Source: Patescibacteria group bacterium (GTDB lineage: Bacteria; Patescibacteriota; Patescibacteriia; JAGPKW01). Taken from it: 17,935 nucleotides of DNA. The DNA is taken from contig JAGPKW010000005.1 in assembly GCA_018053685.1 (NCBI GenBank), forward strand, positions 1 to 17,935. Reading direction: 5' to 3'. Below the pieces are notes generated by a model. The model searched no databases. It was not told the DNA's origin and saw only the letters and a program-made list of their open reading frames with translations. This document shows positions 1 to 6,553 of this stretch, in pieces (within the stretch, counting starts at the first letter, position 1; each line of letters starts with the position of its first letter). The position numbers and the translations under genes are program-made.

Positions 1-103
1 TAAATAATAAAATAATTACACTAATTTATATACGTATTTAGCTAAAACAATAATATAATTATACTAATTTATTTTGATATAAATGTATATATAAAATTAA
101 AGC
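1..103. repeat. Partial third copy of the unit's promoter-distal end
   Basis: Bases 2-103 match 8587-8688 and 17433-17534, ending at the shared AAAGC; the next base differs. Base 1 does not match the corresponding base of the other copies, so homology starts essentially at the window edge. The segment is AT-rich and noncoding apart from a plus-strand frame open from 46 that runs into the V1 island. It shows that another unit, or a rearranged end of one, lies to the left. Confidence 0.9.
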
Positions 104-125
104 GTGGGACATTTTGTCCCACGCT
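101..125. repeat. Perfect hairpin, 11-bp arms, TTT loop
   Basis: Arms are AGCGTGGGACA (101-111) and its exact reverse complement (115-125) around TTT. The left arm starts in the last three bases of the shared segment, so the palindrome sits exactly at the point where this copy departs from the others. On the minus strand it is followed by TTAATTTTAT, so it could act as a weak terminator, but its three-base loop matches the other palindromes of the islands. Confidence 0.85.
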
Positions 126-144
126 AAAAAACAAACGTATTAAT

Positions 145-177
145 GCGTGGCACATTTTGTGCTTCGCTTTTAGCGAA
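145..177. repeat. Two adjacent hairpins with TTT loops
   Basis: The first (about 145-167) has GCACA/TGTGC arms around TTT, extended by GCG/CGC after a mismatched pair. It looks like a decayed relative of the hairpin at 101-125, sharing GCGTGG and CATTTTGT. The second (163-177) has perfect TTCGCT/AGCGAA arms, also around TTT, and overlaps the first. Both occur only in V1. Confidence 0.7.
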
Positions 178-224
178 AAAATGTCAGAAGCTAAAAAGCA
201 AACTTTAAAACAATATAATGAACC

Positions 225-255
225 ATCAGTTTTGACCAAGTTGGTCAAAACTGAT
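225..255. repeat. Palindrome P1 (GA/TC member)
   Basis: Perfect 15-bp arms start ATCAGTTTT and end GACCAA, with a single central G at 240, followed by the exact reverse complement. It belongs to the family with constant core CCAA-S-TTGG; its variable pair is GA on the left and TC on the right. It reads in frame as PSVLTKLVKTD. Confidence 0.95.
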
Positions 256-267
256 ACACCACATAAT

Positions 268-290
268 CAAGTGTGCAAAATGCACACTTG
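268..290. repeat. Frame-breaking 23-base hairpin (V1 copy)
   Basis: Perfect 10-bp arms CAAGTGTGCA and TGCACACTTG flank AAA. The same hairpin is at 8835-8857 in V2 and is absent at the equivalent place in V3 (after CCACATAAT). Being 23 bases long, it shifts the plus-strand reading frame. Confidence 0.9.
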
Positions 291-363
291 GAAAAAACTG
301 CCGAAATAATTGGATAGGTGTGTAAAATATCAAAAAATTAAATATAATAACATTTTTTGTTAC

Positions 364-452
364 TATGGACTTCTGTGCAAAAAAATGAATTTTTTATGGA
401 CTTCTGTGCAGAGATTATGGACTTCTGTGCAAAGATTATGGACTTCTGTGCA
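364..452. repeat. Iteron array, probable replication origin (copy A)
   Basis: Four direct copies of TATGGACTTCTGTGCA begin at 364, 395, 416 and 437. The last three are spaced exactly 21 bases, about two helical turns; the first is 31 bases away. Such arrays are the usual binding sites of Rep_3-type initiators, and this one lies downstream of the rep gene with AT-rich repeats beside it. The short plus-strand frame through it (repeating LWTSVQR) is a by-product of a period divisible by three. I infer the origin from this arrangement. Confidence 0.8.
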
Positions 453-520
453 AAAAGTGAAAGAAAAAATACACTTCAAACCCTTTCTGAATGCGACTTT
501 TAAAAAATTGAAAAAAAGAG

Positions 521-554
521 TAAGATATATTAAGATATATTAAGATATCTTAAG
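521..554. repeat. 10-base AT-rich direct repeats, possible unwinding element (copy A)
   Basis: TAAGATATAT (521-530 and 531-540), TAAGATATCT (541-550) and a following TAAG form an exact 10-base period. Bases 540-553 are also a 14-base palindrome (TTAAGATATCTTAA). Short AT-rich repeats next to iterons are typical of the region melted at a plasmid origin, so I read this as a candidate DNA unwinding element. Confidence 0.6.
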
Positions 555-599
555 AAGAAAAAAAATATTTTTAATAATATTTTTTTTTATTTCTTTAAG
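549..599. repeat. Long A/T inverted repeat (copy A)
   Basis: The left arm (about 549-569) starts CTTAAGAAG and runs through an A-tract to ATATT; the right arm (about 576-599) is AATAT, a T-tract and ATTTCTTTAAG. The match is imperfect. It could be a terminator for the minus-strand operon ending at 767 or part of the origin. The rest of 600-766 is AT-rich noncoding sequence in which I see nothing definite. Confidence 0.4.
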
Positions 600-766
600 A
601 ATAAAAAACCGTAGTATTTATTATTTTTAATATACCATATTTATATATAAAAACGTGTTTTAAGCAACTTTTATTTAAAATACATATATAATACTATAAA
701 ATAAAAAAACCTTAAATTTGGCAAGTTTATATATAAATAAGCCTAAAATAACAGCAATAAAATATT

Positions 767-1846
767 TTATTCAAAATCTTTATTTAGTGTAAATATTATT
801 TTATCTTCACCATAGACACCTTTTTTTATTTCATAAGAAATCAATAGTCCTAATTCCTTCATAGTCTCCAAAGCCTTTTCTGTATCTTCCTTTACTTTTT
901 TCTTTCTACCTTCTTTCATCCATTTTTCTGCTAAAATGTAATAAAGTCTTTCCATAGTTATTTCTGGATTGTAACGTTTACTACTTAGTTCTCTTAATAA
1001 ATAGTCTCTTAACATATAGGTAATACTAGAAACATATTTTGAACCGTATGCTTTTTGTGTTCTATCTGTAATATCAATAGGATAATTAATATATTTAGTT
1101 TCTATTTGGTGTCTAAAAATAGGATTTAGTTGTATTATAGTTTCTTTTTTTTCATTAGTCTTTACATTTTTGGAATTATATTTAGTTATATTGAAGTGAG
1201 TTATATCTAAAAGTGGTGAATATTTTTCTATTTTAATTTCTTTCCTAGATCCATTTTTTCCCCTTATAGTTGCTGTATATCTTAATAAAAAACGTTTATT
1301 AGACAATTTTGTAAGTATATCCATTACATTTTCTACATCATTTCCGCCTATGTTTTTTTTAGTAGTATATTCTTTTGTTAGCTCATAAATAGAAACCGAT
1401 AGCTTTGGAGCTTTTTCTTTATTATTATGTTCTCCCCAAGGTATTAAATCATAGCCAATATCACCTGTATAGTAGTCTTCTTTTGTTGCATCTGTTATTT
1501 GACTTTTTTTACCTAATAAATTACATATAGCATCTATTAATTTATGTTCACTTGCAGATAAATTTCTTATACCTTCAACTACTAATTTTCCTTCTATTCC
1601 ATTTTCTTTAATTTTTATTTTTGTTGTATCATTTAAGCTATCAAATAAAGTAAGCTGATTATCTTTATTATATGATGTTTTAAGTATTTGGTCTACTAGA
1701 TGTCCAGAACGTTTATATTGTTGTGTTTTCCCACTTTTCTCTTTTTGTTCTTTTCCTATAGGAATTACTATTTCTTTATCTATACCTGTAAGACCAGAAA
1801 TATCATTAAAGATATTTTTATTATTTTTAGCTTCTTTTTTACTCAT
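767..1846 (-). CDS. Plasmid replication initiator, Rep_3-like (copy A)
   Basis: Initiators of this type bind iterons through two winged-helix domains and recruit the host or plasmid helicase to the origin. This 359-aa protein has a basic N-terminal segment (GKEQKEKSGK near 31-40), a first likely winged-helix region around 95-215 and a second around 238-345. The second contains LNPIFRHQI, DYLLRELSSKRY and LYYILAEKWMKE, followed by a basic stretch (KEGRKKKVKE). That order and size fit RepA-type initiators, and the style resembles Bacteroidota plasmid initiators, though I could not search. The ATG at 1846 has no clear SD, only A/T-rich sequence, like most of its neighbours. It is the last gene of the train, 24 bases after the 276-aa gene, and faces the iterons at 364-452, its likely target. 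Confidence 0.85.
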   Translation of the reverse strand: MSKKEAKNNKNIFNDISGLTGIDKEIVIPIGKEQKEKSGKTQQYKRSGHLVDQILKTSYNKDNQLTLFDSLNDTTKIKIKENGIEGKLVVEGIRNLSASEHKLIDAICNLLGKKSQITDATKEDYYTGDIGYDLIPWGEHNNKEKAPKLSVSIYELTKEYTTKKNIGGNDVENVMDILTKLSNKRFLLRYTATIRGKNGSRKEIKIEKYSPLLDITHFNITKYNSKNVKTNEKKETIIQLNPIFRHQIETKYINYPIDITDRTQKAYGSKYVSSITYMLRDYLLRELSSKRYNPEITMERLYYILAEKWMKEGRKKKVKEDTEKALETMKELGLLISYEIKKGVYGEDKIIFTLNKDFE

Positions 1847-1870
1847 AAATACAATTATTTATTTTTCCAT

Positions 1871-2701
1871 CTATTTATCAATATTTAAAAAATTACTCTT
1901 AAACCAATCATACTCCTTTTTATCTACTTTAAGATTGCTTAAGTCTGGAATGATAGCATATTTCTTTAAAATATTTTCTATATTTTGATTATTACCATTT
2001 AATTCTGGATTAAACATACCCTTATATTTATATATTCCAAAATCTACTGTAATAAGTGATTTATATTGTTTTAAGATATCTTTATATGTTTTTATGTTTA
2101 TATTATTATCATTCATAAAATCAATAATAGCTGCCTCCCAGCTTATATATTTGGTTGCTGTTTTTTCTATTTGTTGCCTTTTAAAATCAATTACAAAAGT
2201 CAAACTATCTTCTTTTCTTATAGGTGTATCTGATTTATTAACAGTATCAAATTTTGTTTTTATTTCTATATAGCCCTCTTTATCTATTTCTATATTTCCT
2301 AATAGTAAATATACACCTTTTGATATATCTTTTGCTACTTCTTTACGTTTGTTTATATCTTTTAATTCGTGGAGAGATAGGTTTACTAACTGCTCAGTGT
2401 TTTCTAAAGTATTCCATACCATCAAAAACCCTTTAAAATCTTGAACATACATTAAAAATTCATAAATTAATCCTCTTAAGTTGTTTATAGATTGAATTAA
2501 TAACTCATCAAATTTTATATATAAGTTCCATAATTTTATTTCATTATTGGTTTTTAAGCTATCTCTTATTAGATTATGTTCAAAATCAGTAAGTAGTCTA
2601 TCATAAGAAAAGTGTTCTCTTGCCCTATCATCTGCTATTAAAAGTAGTTTTTGTCTAATAGACCCCGATGTAATAATTTTATCTATATCACTTTTTGCCA
2701 T
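1871..2701 (-). CDS. Unrecognised 276-aa protein (copy A)
   Basis: I do not recognise this protein. It starts MAKSDIDKIITSGSIRQKLLL and has a helical, charged N-terminal half (about 1-130) with no signal peptide or membrane segment. The C-terminal half is lysine- and asparagine-rich. The ATG at 2701 comes one base after the upstream gene's stop. A GTG at 2713 would add four residues and overlap that gene by 11 bases; neither start has an SD, so I prefer the ATG. It sits directly before rep and after two small helical proteins, so a role in replication control or copy partition is possible, but nothing in the sequence proves it. Confidence 0.8.
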   Translation of the reverse strand: MAKSDIDKIITSGSIRQKLLLIADDRAREHFSYDRLLTDFEHNLIRDSLKTNNEIKLWNLYIKFDELLIQSINNLRGLIYEFLMYVQDFKGFLMVWNTLENTEQLVNLSLHELKDINKRKEVAKDISKGVYLLLGNIEIDKEGYIEIKTKFDTVNKSDTPIRKEDSLTFVIDFKRQQIEKTATKYISWEAAIIDFMNDNNINIKTYKDILKQYKSLITVDFGIYKYKGMFNPELNGNNQNIENILKKYAIIPDLSNLKVDKKEYDWFKSNFLNIDK

Positions 2702-2702
2702 A

Positions 2703-2903
2703 TTATTTATCACTTTTTAATATTATTTCTATATTCTTTAATCTCTCCTCAATATCTACTGTTTCTATAGCCTTTAAAATACTATTTAGTATATATGTTT
2801 CTCTTTGTGCCTGTACATCAGTAATAGCTCCTGCTGTATATCTTTTATAAACTCTTAAAAGTAATTTCTTAATATCTTTTGCTTCAATTTGTCTATCTTT
2901 CAT
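2703..2903 (-). CDS. 66-aa helical protein (copy A)
   Basis: This small charged protein is probably almost entirely alpha-helical: the centre reads YKRYTAGAITDVQAQRE and the end has two amphipathic helices (ILKAIETVDIEERLKNIE). The pattern resembles short accessory proteins found beside phage or plasmid HTH proteins, but I cannot name a family. It starts 17 bases after the HTH/coiled-coil gene and ends one base before the next ATG, so the three are probably translated together. A weak AAAG lies just before its ATG. Its occurrence in a tightly packed train, with no frame break, supports a real gene. Confidence 0.75.
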   Translation of the reverse strand: MKDRQIEAKDIKKLLLRVYKRYTAGAITDVQAQRETYILNSILKAIETVDIEERLKNIEIILKSDK

Positions 2904-2920
2904 TTCTTTACTTTTTTAAT

Positions 2921-3379
2921 TTATTCATTAATTAGTTCCATATTAGTTTCAACGTGATTATCACTTTCTATTACTGTAAGTGTTTTTAATAATTCATAGC
3001 TTTGTCTTTCATTTTCTATCTCCATAGTGCTCTTATATACTGGTTCTATCATCTCCTCTTTTATTTCCTTATTGTATTTTAAAAGCAAGTCAAATAACTT
3101 ATCAGTTGGTATATCTTTTAAATTCCTGTTATCTATTTCATTGATTATTTTATTAAGTAAGTTGCCAAGTTTTTCTATCCTTTGCTCTTTTAGTAAATAA
3201 TGTTTTTCATATAAAACTTCAAGTTCTATGGCTTTTCTATTTGCTATCTCACTTTCTAATTCTTTACTCCAATCAATTAAAGTAGCCTTCCTTTTATGTA
3301 GTTCTTTTGCTATTTTATCAAATGTCCAGCCCTTAGCTCTAAGTTCTATAAATTTTTCTTTATCTTCTAAATCGCCCAT
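2921..3379 (-). CDS. HTH and coiled-coil DNA-binding protein (copy A)
   Basis: Residues 7-40 form a likely helix-turn-helix: FIELRAKGWTFDKIAKELHK, then RKATLIDWSKEL, where the second helix would contact DNA. Residues 41-110 are a long charged helix, probably a coiled coil (EVLYEKHYLLKEQRIEKLG), containing PTDKLFDLLLKY. The tail is acidic. This resembles small HTH proteins of phages and plasmids that act as terminase-small-subunit-like or regulatory DNA binders; with no terminase large subunit nearby, a regulator is more likely. It starts four bases after the 216-aa gene ends. A dimer formed through the coil could bind an inverted repeat such as the one at the operon promoter, but that is inference. 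Confidence 0.8.
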   Translation of the reverse strand: MGDLEDKEKFIELRAKGWTFDKIAKELHKRKATLIDWSKELESEIANRKAIELEVLYEKHYLLKEQRIEKLGNLLNKIINEIDNRNLKDIPTDKLFDLLLKYNKEIKEEMIEPVYKSTMEIENERQSYELLKTLTVIESDNHVETNMELINE

Positions 3380-3383
3380 ATTA

Positions 3384-4034
3384 TTAATATTTTTTAAAAC
3401 AATCTATTATAAAAGATAATGGAGCTTCCAAATAGTTTGCTATCTCTCTTAAACTAGGATATAATAGTAAATTATTACAAGCATCTAAGCTAAATTCAAA
3501 AAGTATTACAAACATTATAGCACTTTTTTTATCTTTTGTTATTTGCCCAGTCCATTTTTCTGGTAGTCCATAATCTTTTGGTTCTATTTTTAAAAGGTCT
3601 TTATATTTAGCTCCGTCCTCTATAGCTATATATATATCATTTAAATATTTAGTATGCCTTGAAGTTATTATTATCTTATTTAACTCTTTTATTGTTAATT
3701 TAGTAATACCTGTAAGTTCTTTTAAATGATTAGCATCTTCAATATTTACATTGTAAACCTCTTCTACATAGTCCATAAATGGTTCTGCCATATCAAGTAT
3801 ATCATCTACATTATAATCCTCATCAAATATCTTATTCCAGTCTCCATATTTTAAATAAACATCTCTAATTTTTTGCAAGTCTCTATGATATATCAAATAG
3901 TTATGTTCAGCAGGTGTAAGACTCATAAATATCTTAACAGCAATAGAGTCAATAGAGCATATATCATTACTATTTTTCAATATTCCCTTTTTTATCAAGT
4001 TGTTAACTATTTTATTATAATTACCTTTTTGCAT
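3384..4034 (-). CDS. Unrecognised 216-aa protein, possible C-terminal HTH (copy A)
   Basis: I do not recognise this gene. It is rich in charged helices and has no signal peptide or membrane segment. Its last 25 residues (SLREIANYLEAPLSFIIDCF) look like a helix-turn-helix. A central stretch, HLKELTGITKLTIKELNKII, could be a second HTH-like unit. It follows the primase-helicase after 95 noncoding bases, the largest gap in the train, so it may have its own promoter there. The ATG at 4034 has no SD. Its place in a replication cluster suggests DNA binding or an accessory role in replication. Confidence 0.8.
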   Translation of the reverse strand: MQKGNYNKIVNNLIKKGILKNSNDICSIDSIAVKIFMSLTPAEHNYLIYHRDLQKIRDVYLKYGDWNKIFDEDYNVDDILDMAEPFMDYVEEVYNVNIEDANHLKELTGITKLTIKELNKIIITSRHTKYLNDIYIAIEDGAKYKDLLKIEPKDYGLPEKWTGQITKDKKSAIMFVILFEFSLDACNNLLLYPSLREIANYLEAPLSFIIDCFKKY

Positions 4035-4129
4035 AAGTATGTTTTTATAAAATTAACATAATATATATATATATTATTTTTACTTCTGTAATGTAATCTT
4101 TATGGAAGTAGGATTTCTTTAATATCATA
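4035..4129 (-). promoter_or_regulatory. Intergenic gap with hairpin and TA tract, possible internal promoter (copy A)
   Basis: This is the only sizeable gap inside the train. It holds an inverted repeat TACTTC/GAAGTA (4081-4086 and 4105-4110) and an alternating TA tract with possible -10 hexamers. No convincing -35 lies at the right distance, so the promoter reading is weak. On the minus strand the gap also contains TATATTATGTTAA, the same bases as the spacer and XerD arm of E. coli dif. Confidence 0.35.
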
Positions 4130-6550
4130 TTAAAATGGACTATCTTTATCATTGTCTATGTTTTTTATTTTACCTGTATTCCCATTAAATGATAATATCT
4201 CCTCTATGCCAGCCTTCCCATCTCTATTCTTTAAGATAGTAACATATAATGTTTCTGTATTGTAATGATTATCTAATTTCCTAGCAATATCTGCCTGCTC
4301 CCCTTCACTACATATACCTTCAAATTTATTATTCCAAAAACCTACTATCAAATTAGCTACCCTCTCTATATCTCCCGCCTCACCTATTTTAGTTGGATGT
4401 ATCTTTAGTAAATTTACAACCTCTCTATTGAATTGTGCTCCTAAAATAATTGGTAACCCCGTCTCTACTGCTACATCTTTTAAAGATATACATATCTGCT
4501 TTAACTCTTCTTGCCTTGAATAAGCCTTATACTTACCACTTGGTAAATATAAAAGCTGCATATAATCTATAAATATAGCCCCTGGATTGCCATTTTTATG
4601 CAAATACCTGATAGCATCTGATAACATATCAGAATTATAATCAGAATAATAAATGTTTATTCTTTTAGTATCTATAAAATCTCTAAAGAATTTATCCTTT
4701 TCTGATATAAAATATTGCTCATAGTCTTTATTTATATATTTAGTACTACCAGTTGCTAAATAACTCCTTATACTCTTCCTGTTATTTTTGCTTATATCTT
4801 TATCTATATACGTATTTAATGTCTTCATTATAACACTATCTTTATCCTCCTCATAGCTAAAAAAATAAAATTCCTTATCTTTATACTCTTTAGCTACGTT
4901 TAAAATTAAATTTATAAGCAATGATGTCTTACCATGCGAGGTTGGTGCTGCAAAAATACTAATAGCACCTGATGGTAATAACAAATCTTCATAATCATTA
5001 TTTATTCCTATCTTATACCCAGACCTTAAATCCTCCTGCCTACTAGATAATCTGTTTTTTATATCCTTCTCACTTGTTGGTACCATTAACTTACTAAATT
5101 CAGTAATCTTATCTATTAATTTTATATCTTTTATCTTTACATCAATTAGTTCTATAGCATCCTTAAAATCACCATTGTTTATTAGCTTTGTAGCCTCTGA
5201 TATTACATTCACCAAATCTTTTCTTTGTCTATCTTTACCCATCTCAAATGTCAATCTATCCATAGCCATAGATAATTCCTTCTCTGTAATACCATAGTCT
5301 TTTGTAAAACTTAAAGCCATAAAATTATTTATGTAAATATTTCTATCTATAAGATCTGGTATAAGTGCACCCTCTTTTACTATATCATACACTAAATCAT
5401 CTATTTGTTTTCTACTTAAATCTCCATTCTCCTCCTCTATCTTTGCATATTTATCAAATATGTTATCCATTTTATACAAATAGTATATAATAGCCTTCCT
5501 TATACATTCTTTAAAAATATCTACTCCCTGCTCTTTTATCAGTCTATCTACATCTGTTTTCTCCCCTAAATCTGGCAAAGTAGCTATATAAACTTTATAC
5601 ACATCTTCATTTAAAATTATATCTATAGCATTATTTATCTTTTTATTTGTCTCCTCCTCTCTATCTGGTTCCCTATCAAAACATAATGTAAACTTCTGTA
5701 CACCCCTTTTTACAGCATCTTTTATCTGATTAGAAGTTATACTACTACCTGCCATAGCTACTACATTATCCACACCTTTTACAGTAGCAAAAAGAGCATC
5801 TAATTCACCCTCCACTATTACTAAATCTTTATTACCTTTTAGTCCAGAAATATTAAAAAAACCTTCTGATTTATCTAATCCTATAGAATTTAAATATTTT
5901 GGAATATCATTATTTATAGTCCTAAATTTAAAGCCTTTTAAAATACCACCTACCCTATAAGGTATGGTAAGATTATGAGTAATGCCTACACCACTAGGAA
6001 ATTTTATAATTTCCTTTATAAGCTCTTCTGTATATCCTTTGTCTAACAAATGCTTTTTTAGTGAATTTATATTACCTATATATCCAAGCTCCATACCTTC
6101 TATATCATCATCTGTATACCCTCTGGAATATAAATATTCTTTTGTTTCATTAGAAGTTGTTAAAAGTTTAATAAAATAATTATTACATTCCTCTAATATT
6201 GAATTTTTTAATTTATATTTCTGATAATTTTCAGTGTTTACATTGTTAGGTAGATTATACCCTACTATATTACATAAAGTCTTTACAGCAGTTATAAAAT
6301 CTACATTATCCCGCCTCATTACATAGTCTACAATGCTTAAAACCTCCCCGCCTTGCTCAAGTATTAAATGTGGTTTATTTTTTGTTATTACTGTCTTATC
6401 GCTTCTATTATGAGGTCTACCATCTAAATATGTATTACTTCTCCATCCGTTTGAAAAACGTTTAAAATTGTGCTCTGGAAAAACTTTATCTATGCTTTCA
6501 TAAATAGCTGGATAAAGTTCATTCTTTAAAAATTCTGTAATATCTACCAT
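4130..6550 (-). CDS. Primase-helicase fusion (TOPRIM and DnaB-like) (copy A)
   Basis: The protein should make RNA primers and unwind DNA at the fork, as in T7 gp4-type enzymes. Residues 1-100 resemble a DnaG zinc-finger domain, including GGEVLSIVDYVMRRDNVDF near 68-85, but the cysteine/histidine ligands are missing. The TOPRIM domain spans about 240-340, with catalytic E247 in IVEGELDAL and D292/D296 in FDREPDREEE. A linker (350-510) leads to a RecA-type helicase: Walker A APTSHGKTS (535-543, K541), Walker B AIFIDYMQLL (D662), GAQFNRE (704-710) and GEAGDIERVANL near 723-734. All nucleotide-binding residues are present. Length (806 aa) fits fused phage or plasmid enzymes. It starts three bases after the integrase stop, without an SD. 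The replicon thus carries its own initiator and its own primase-helicase. Confidence 0.9.
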   Translation of the reverse strand: MVDITEFLKNELYPAIYESIDKVFPEHNFKRFSNGWRSNTYLDGRPHNRSDKTVITKNKPHLILEQGGEVLSIVDYVMRRDNVDFITAVKTLCNIVGYNLPNNVNTENYQKYKLKNSILEECNNYFIKLLTTSNETKEYLYSRGYTDDDIEGMELGYIGNINSLKKHLLDKGYTEELIKEIIKFPSGVGITHNLTIPYRVGGILKGFKFRTINNDIPKYLNSIGLDKSEGFFNISGLKGNKDLVIVEGELDALFATVKGVDNVVAMAGSSITSNQIKDAVKRGVQKFTLCFDREPDREEETNKKINNAIDIILNEDVYKVYIATLPDLGEKTDVDRLIKEQGVDIFKECIRKAIIYYLYKMDNIFDKYAKIEEENGDLSRKQIDDLVYDIVKEGALIPDLIDRNIYINNFMALSFTKDYGITEKELSMAMDRLTFEMGKDRQRKDLVNVISEATKLINNGDFKDAIELIDVKIKDIKLIDKITEFSKLMVPTSEKDIKNRLSSRQEDLRSGYKIGINNDYEDLLLPSGAISIFAAPTSHGKTSLLINLILNVAKEYKDKEFYFFSYEEDKDSVIMKTLNTYIDKDISKNNRKSIRSYLATGSTKYINKDYEQYFISEKDKFFRDFIDTKRINIYYSDYNSDMLSDAIRYLHKNGNPGAIFIDYMQLLYLPSGKYKAYSRQEELKQICISLKDVAVETGLPIILGAQFNREVVNLLKIHPTKIGEAGDIERVANLIVGFWNNKFEGICSEGEQADIARKLDNHYNTETLYVTILKNRDGKAGIEEILSFNGNTGKIKNIDNDKDSPF

Positions 6551-6553
6551 AAT

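Larger units (their letters stand above)
181..309 (+). pseudogene. ParB-like protein fragment in V1 (42 codons)
   Basis: The frame reads MSEAKKQTLKQYNEPSVL at its start and ends in TAA at 307-309; the frame is open upstream to 46 without an ATG. V3 has the same start, with an SD-like AGGGA that V1 lacks. The palindrome at 225-255 is read in frame. The hairpin at 268-290 then shifts the frame to an unrelated tail ending KKLPK. Without those 23 bases the frame would read ...TPHN-EKTAEIIG and stop at 315. The family call comes from the better-preserved HTH part in V2. It is short, broken and probably not functional. Confidence 0.45.
104..313. other. Variable island V1
   Basis: This 210-base island sits in the same backbone context as V2 and V3 but has different content. 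Its left part holds hairpins found nowhere else in the window (101-125, 145-177). Bases 175-225 match the start of V3 with one synonymous difference (G198 versus A17566). Bases 253-314 match 8820-8881 of V2. It then jumps directly to the backbone at 314, so relative to V2 it lacks everything matching 8882-9159. It is therefore a mosaic of modules seen in the other islands. Confidence 0.9.

Noticed and set aside
225..255. Hairpin telomere or resolution site of a linear plasmid
   Set aside because: Palindromes are short and multiple and units are head-to-tail, not inverted; the recombinase is a normal 316-aa XerC/D type with no telomere-resolvase features.
101..290. CRISPR array
   Set aside because: The repeats are palindromes with changing sequence and irregular spacing, without constant repeats and unique spacers, and no cas genes are present.
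310..543. Plus-strand frame with repeated LWTSVQR, also at 9144-9389
   Set aside because: It is the 21-base iteron array read in frame; the repeat length alone keeps it open. No SD and no domain.
703..732. Terminator after rep (T7 run on the minus strand after CCAAATTTAAGG)
   Set aside because: The stem has only two G-C pairs at each end plus AAATTT; too weak to list as a feature.
1700..1888. Short plus-strand frames inside the minus-strand genes
   Set aside because: They overlap well-supported genes, are hydrophobic by-products of A-rich coding, and have no ribosome sites.
5763..5775. DnaA box TTATCCACA, also near 14611
   Set aside because: A single perfect match inside the primase coding sequence, far from the iterons; probably chance.
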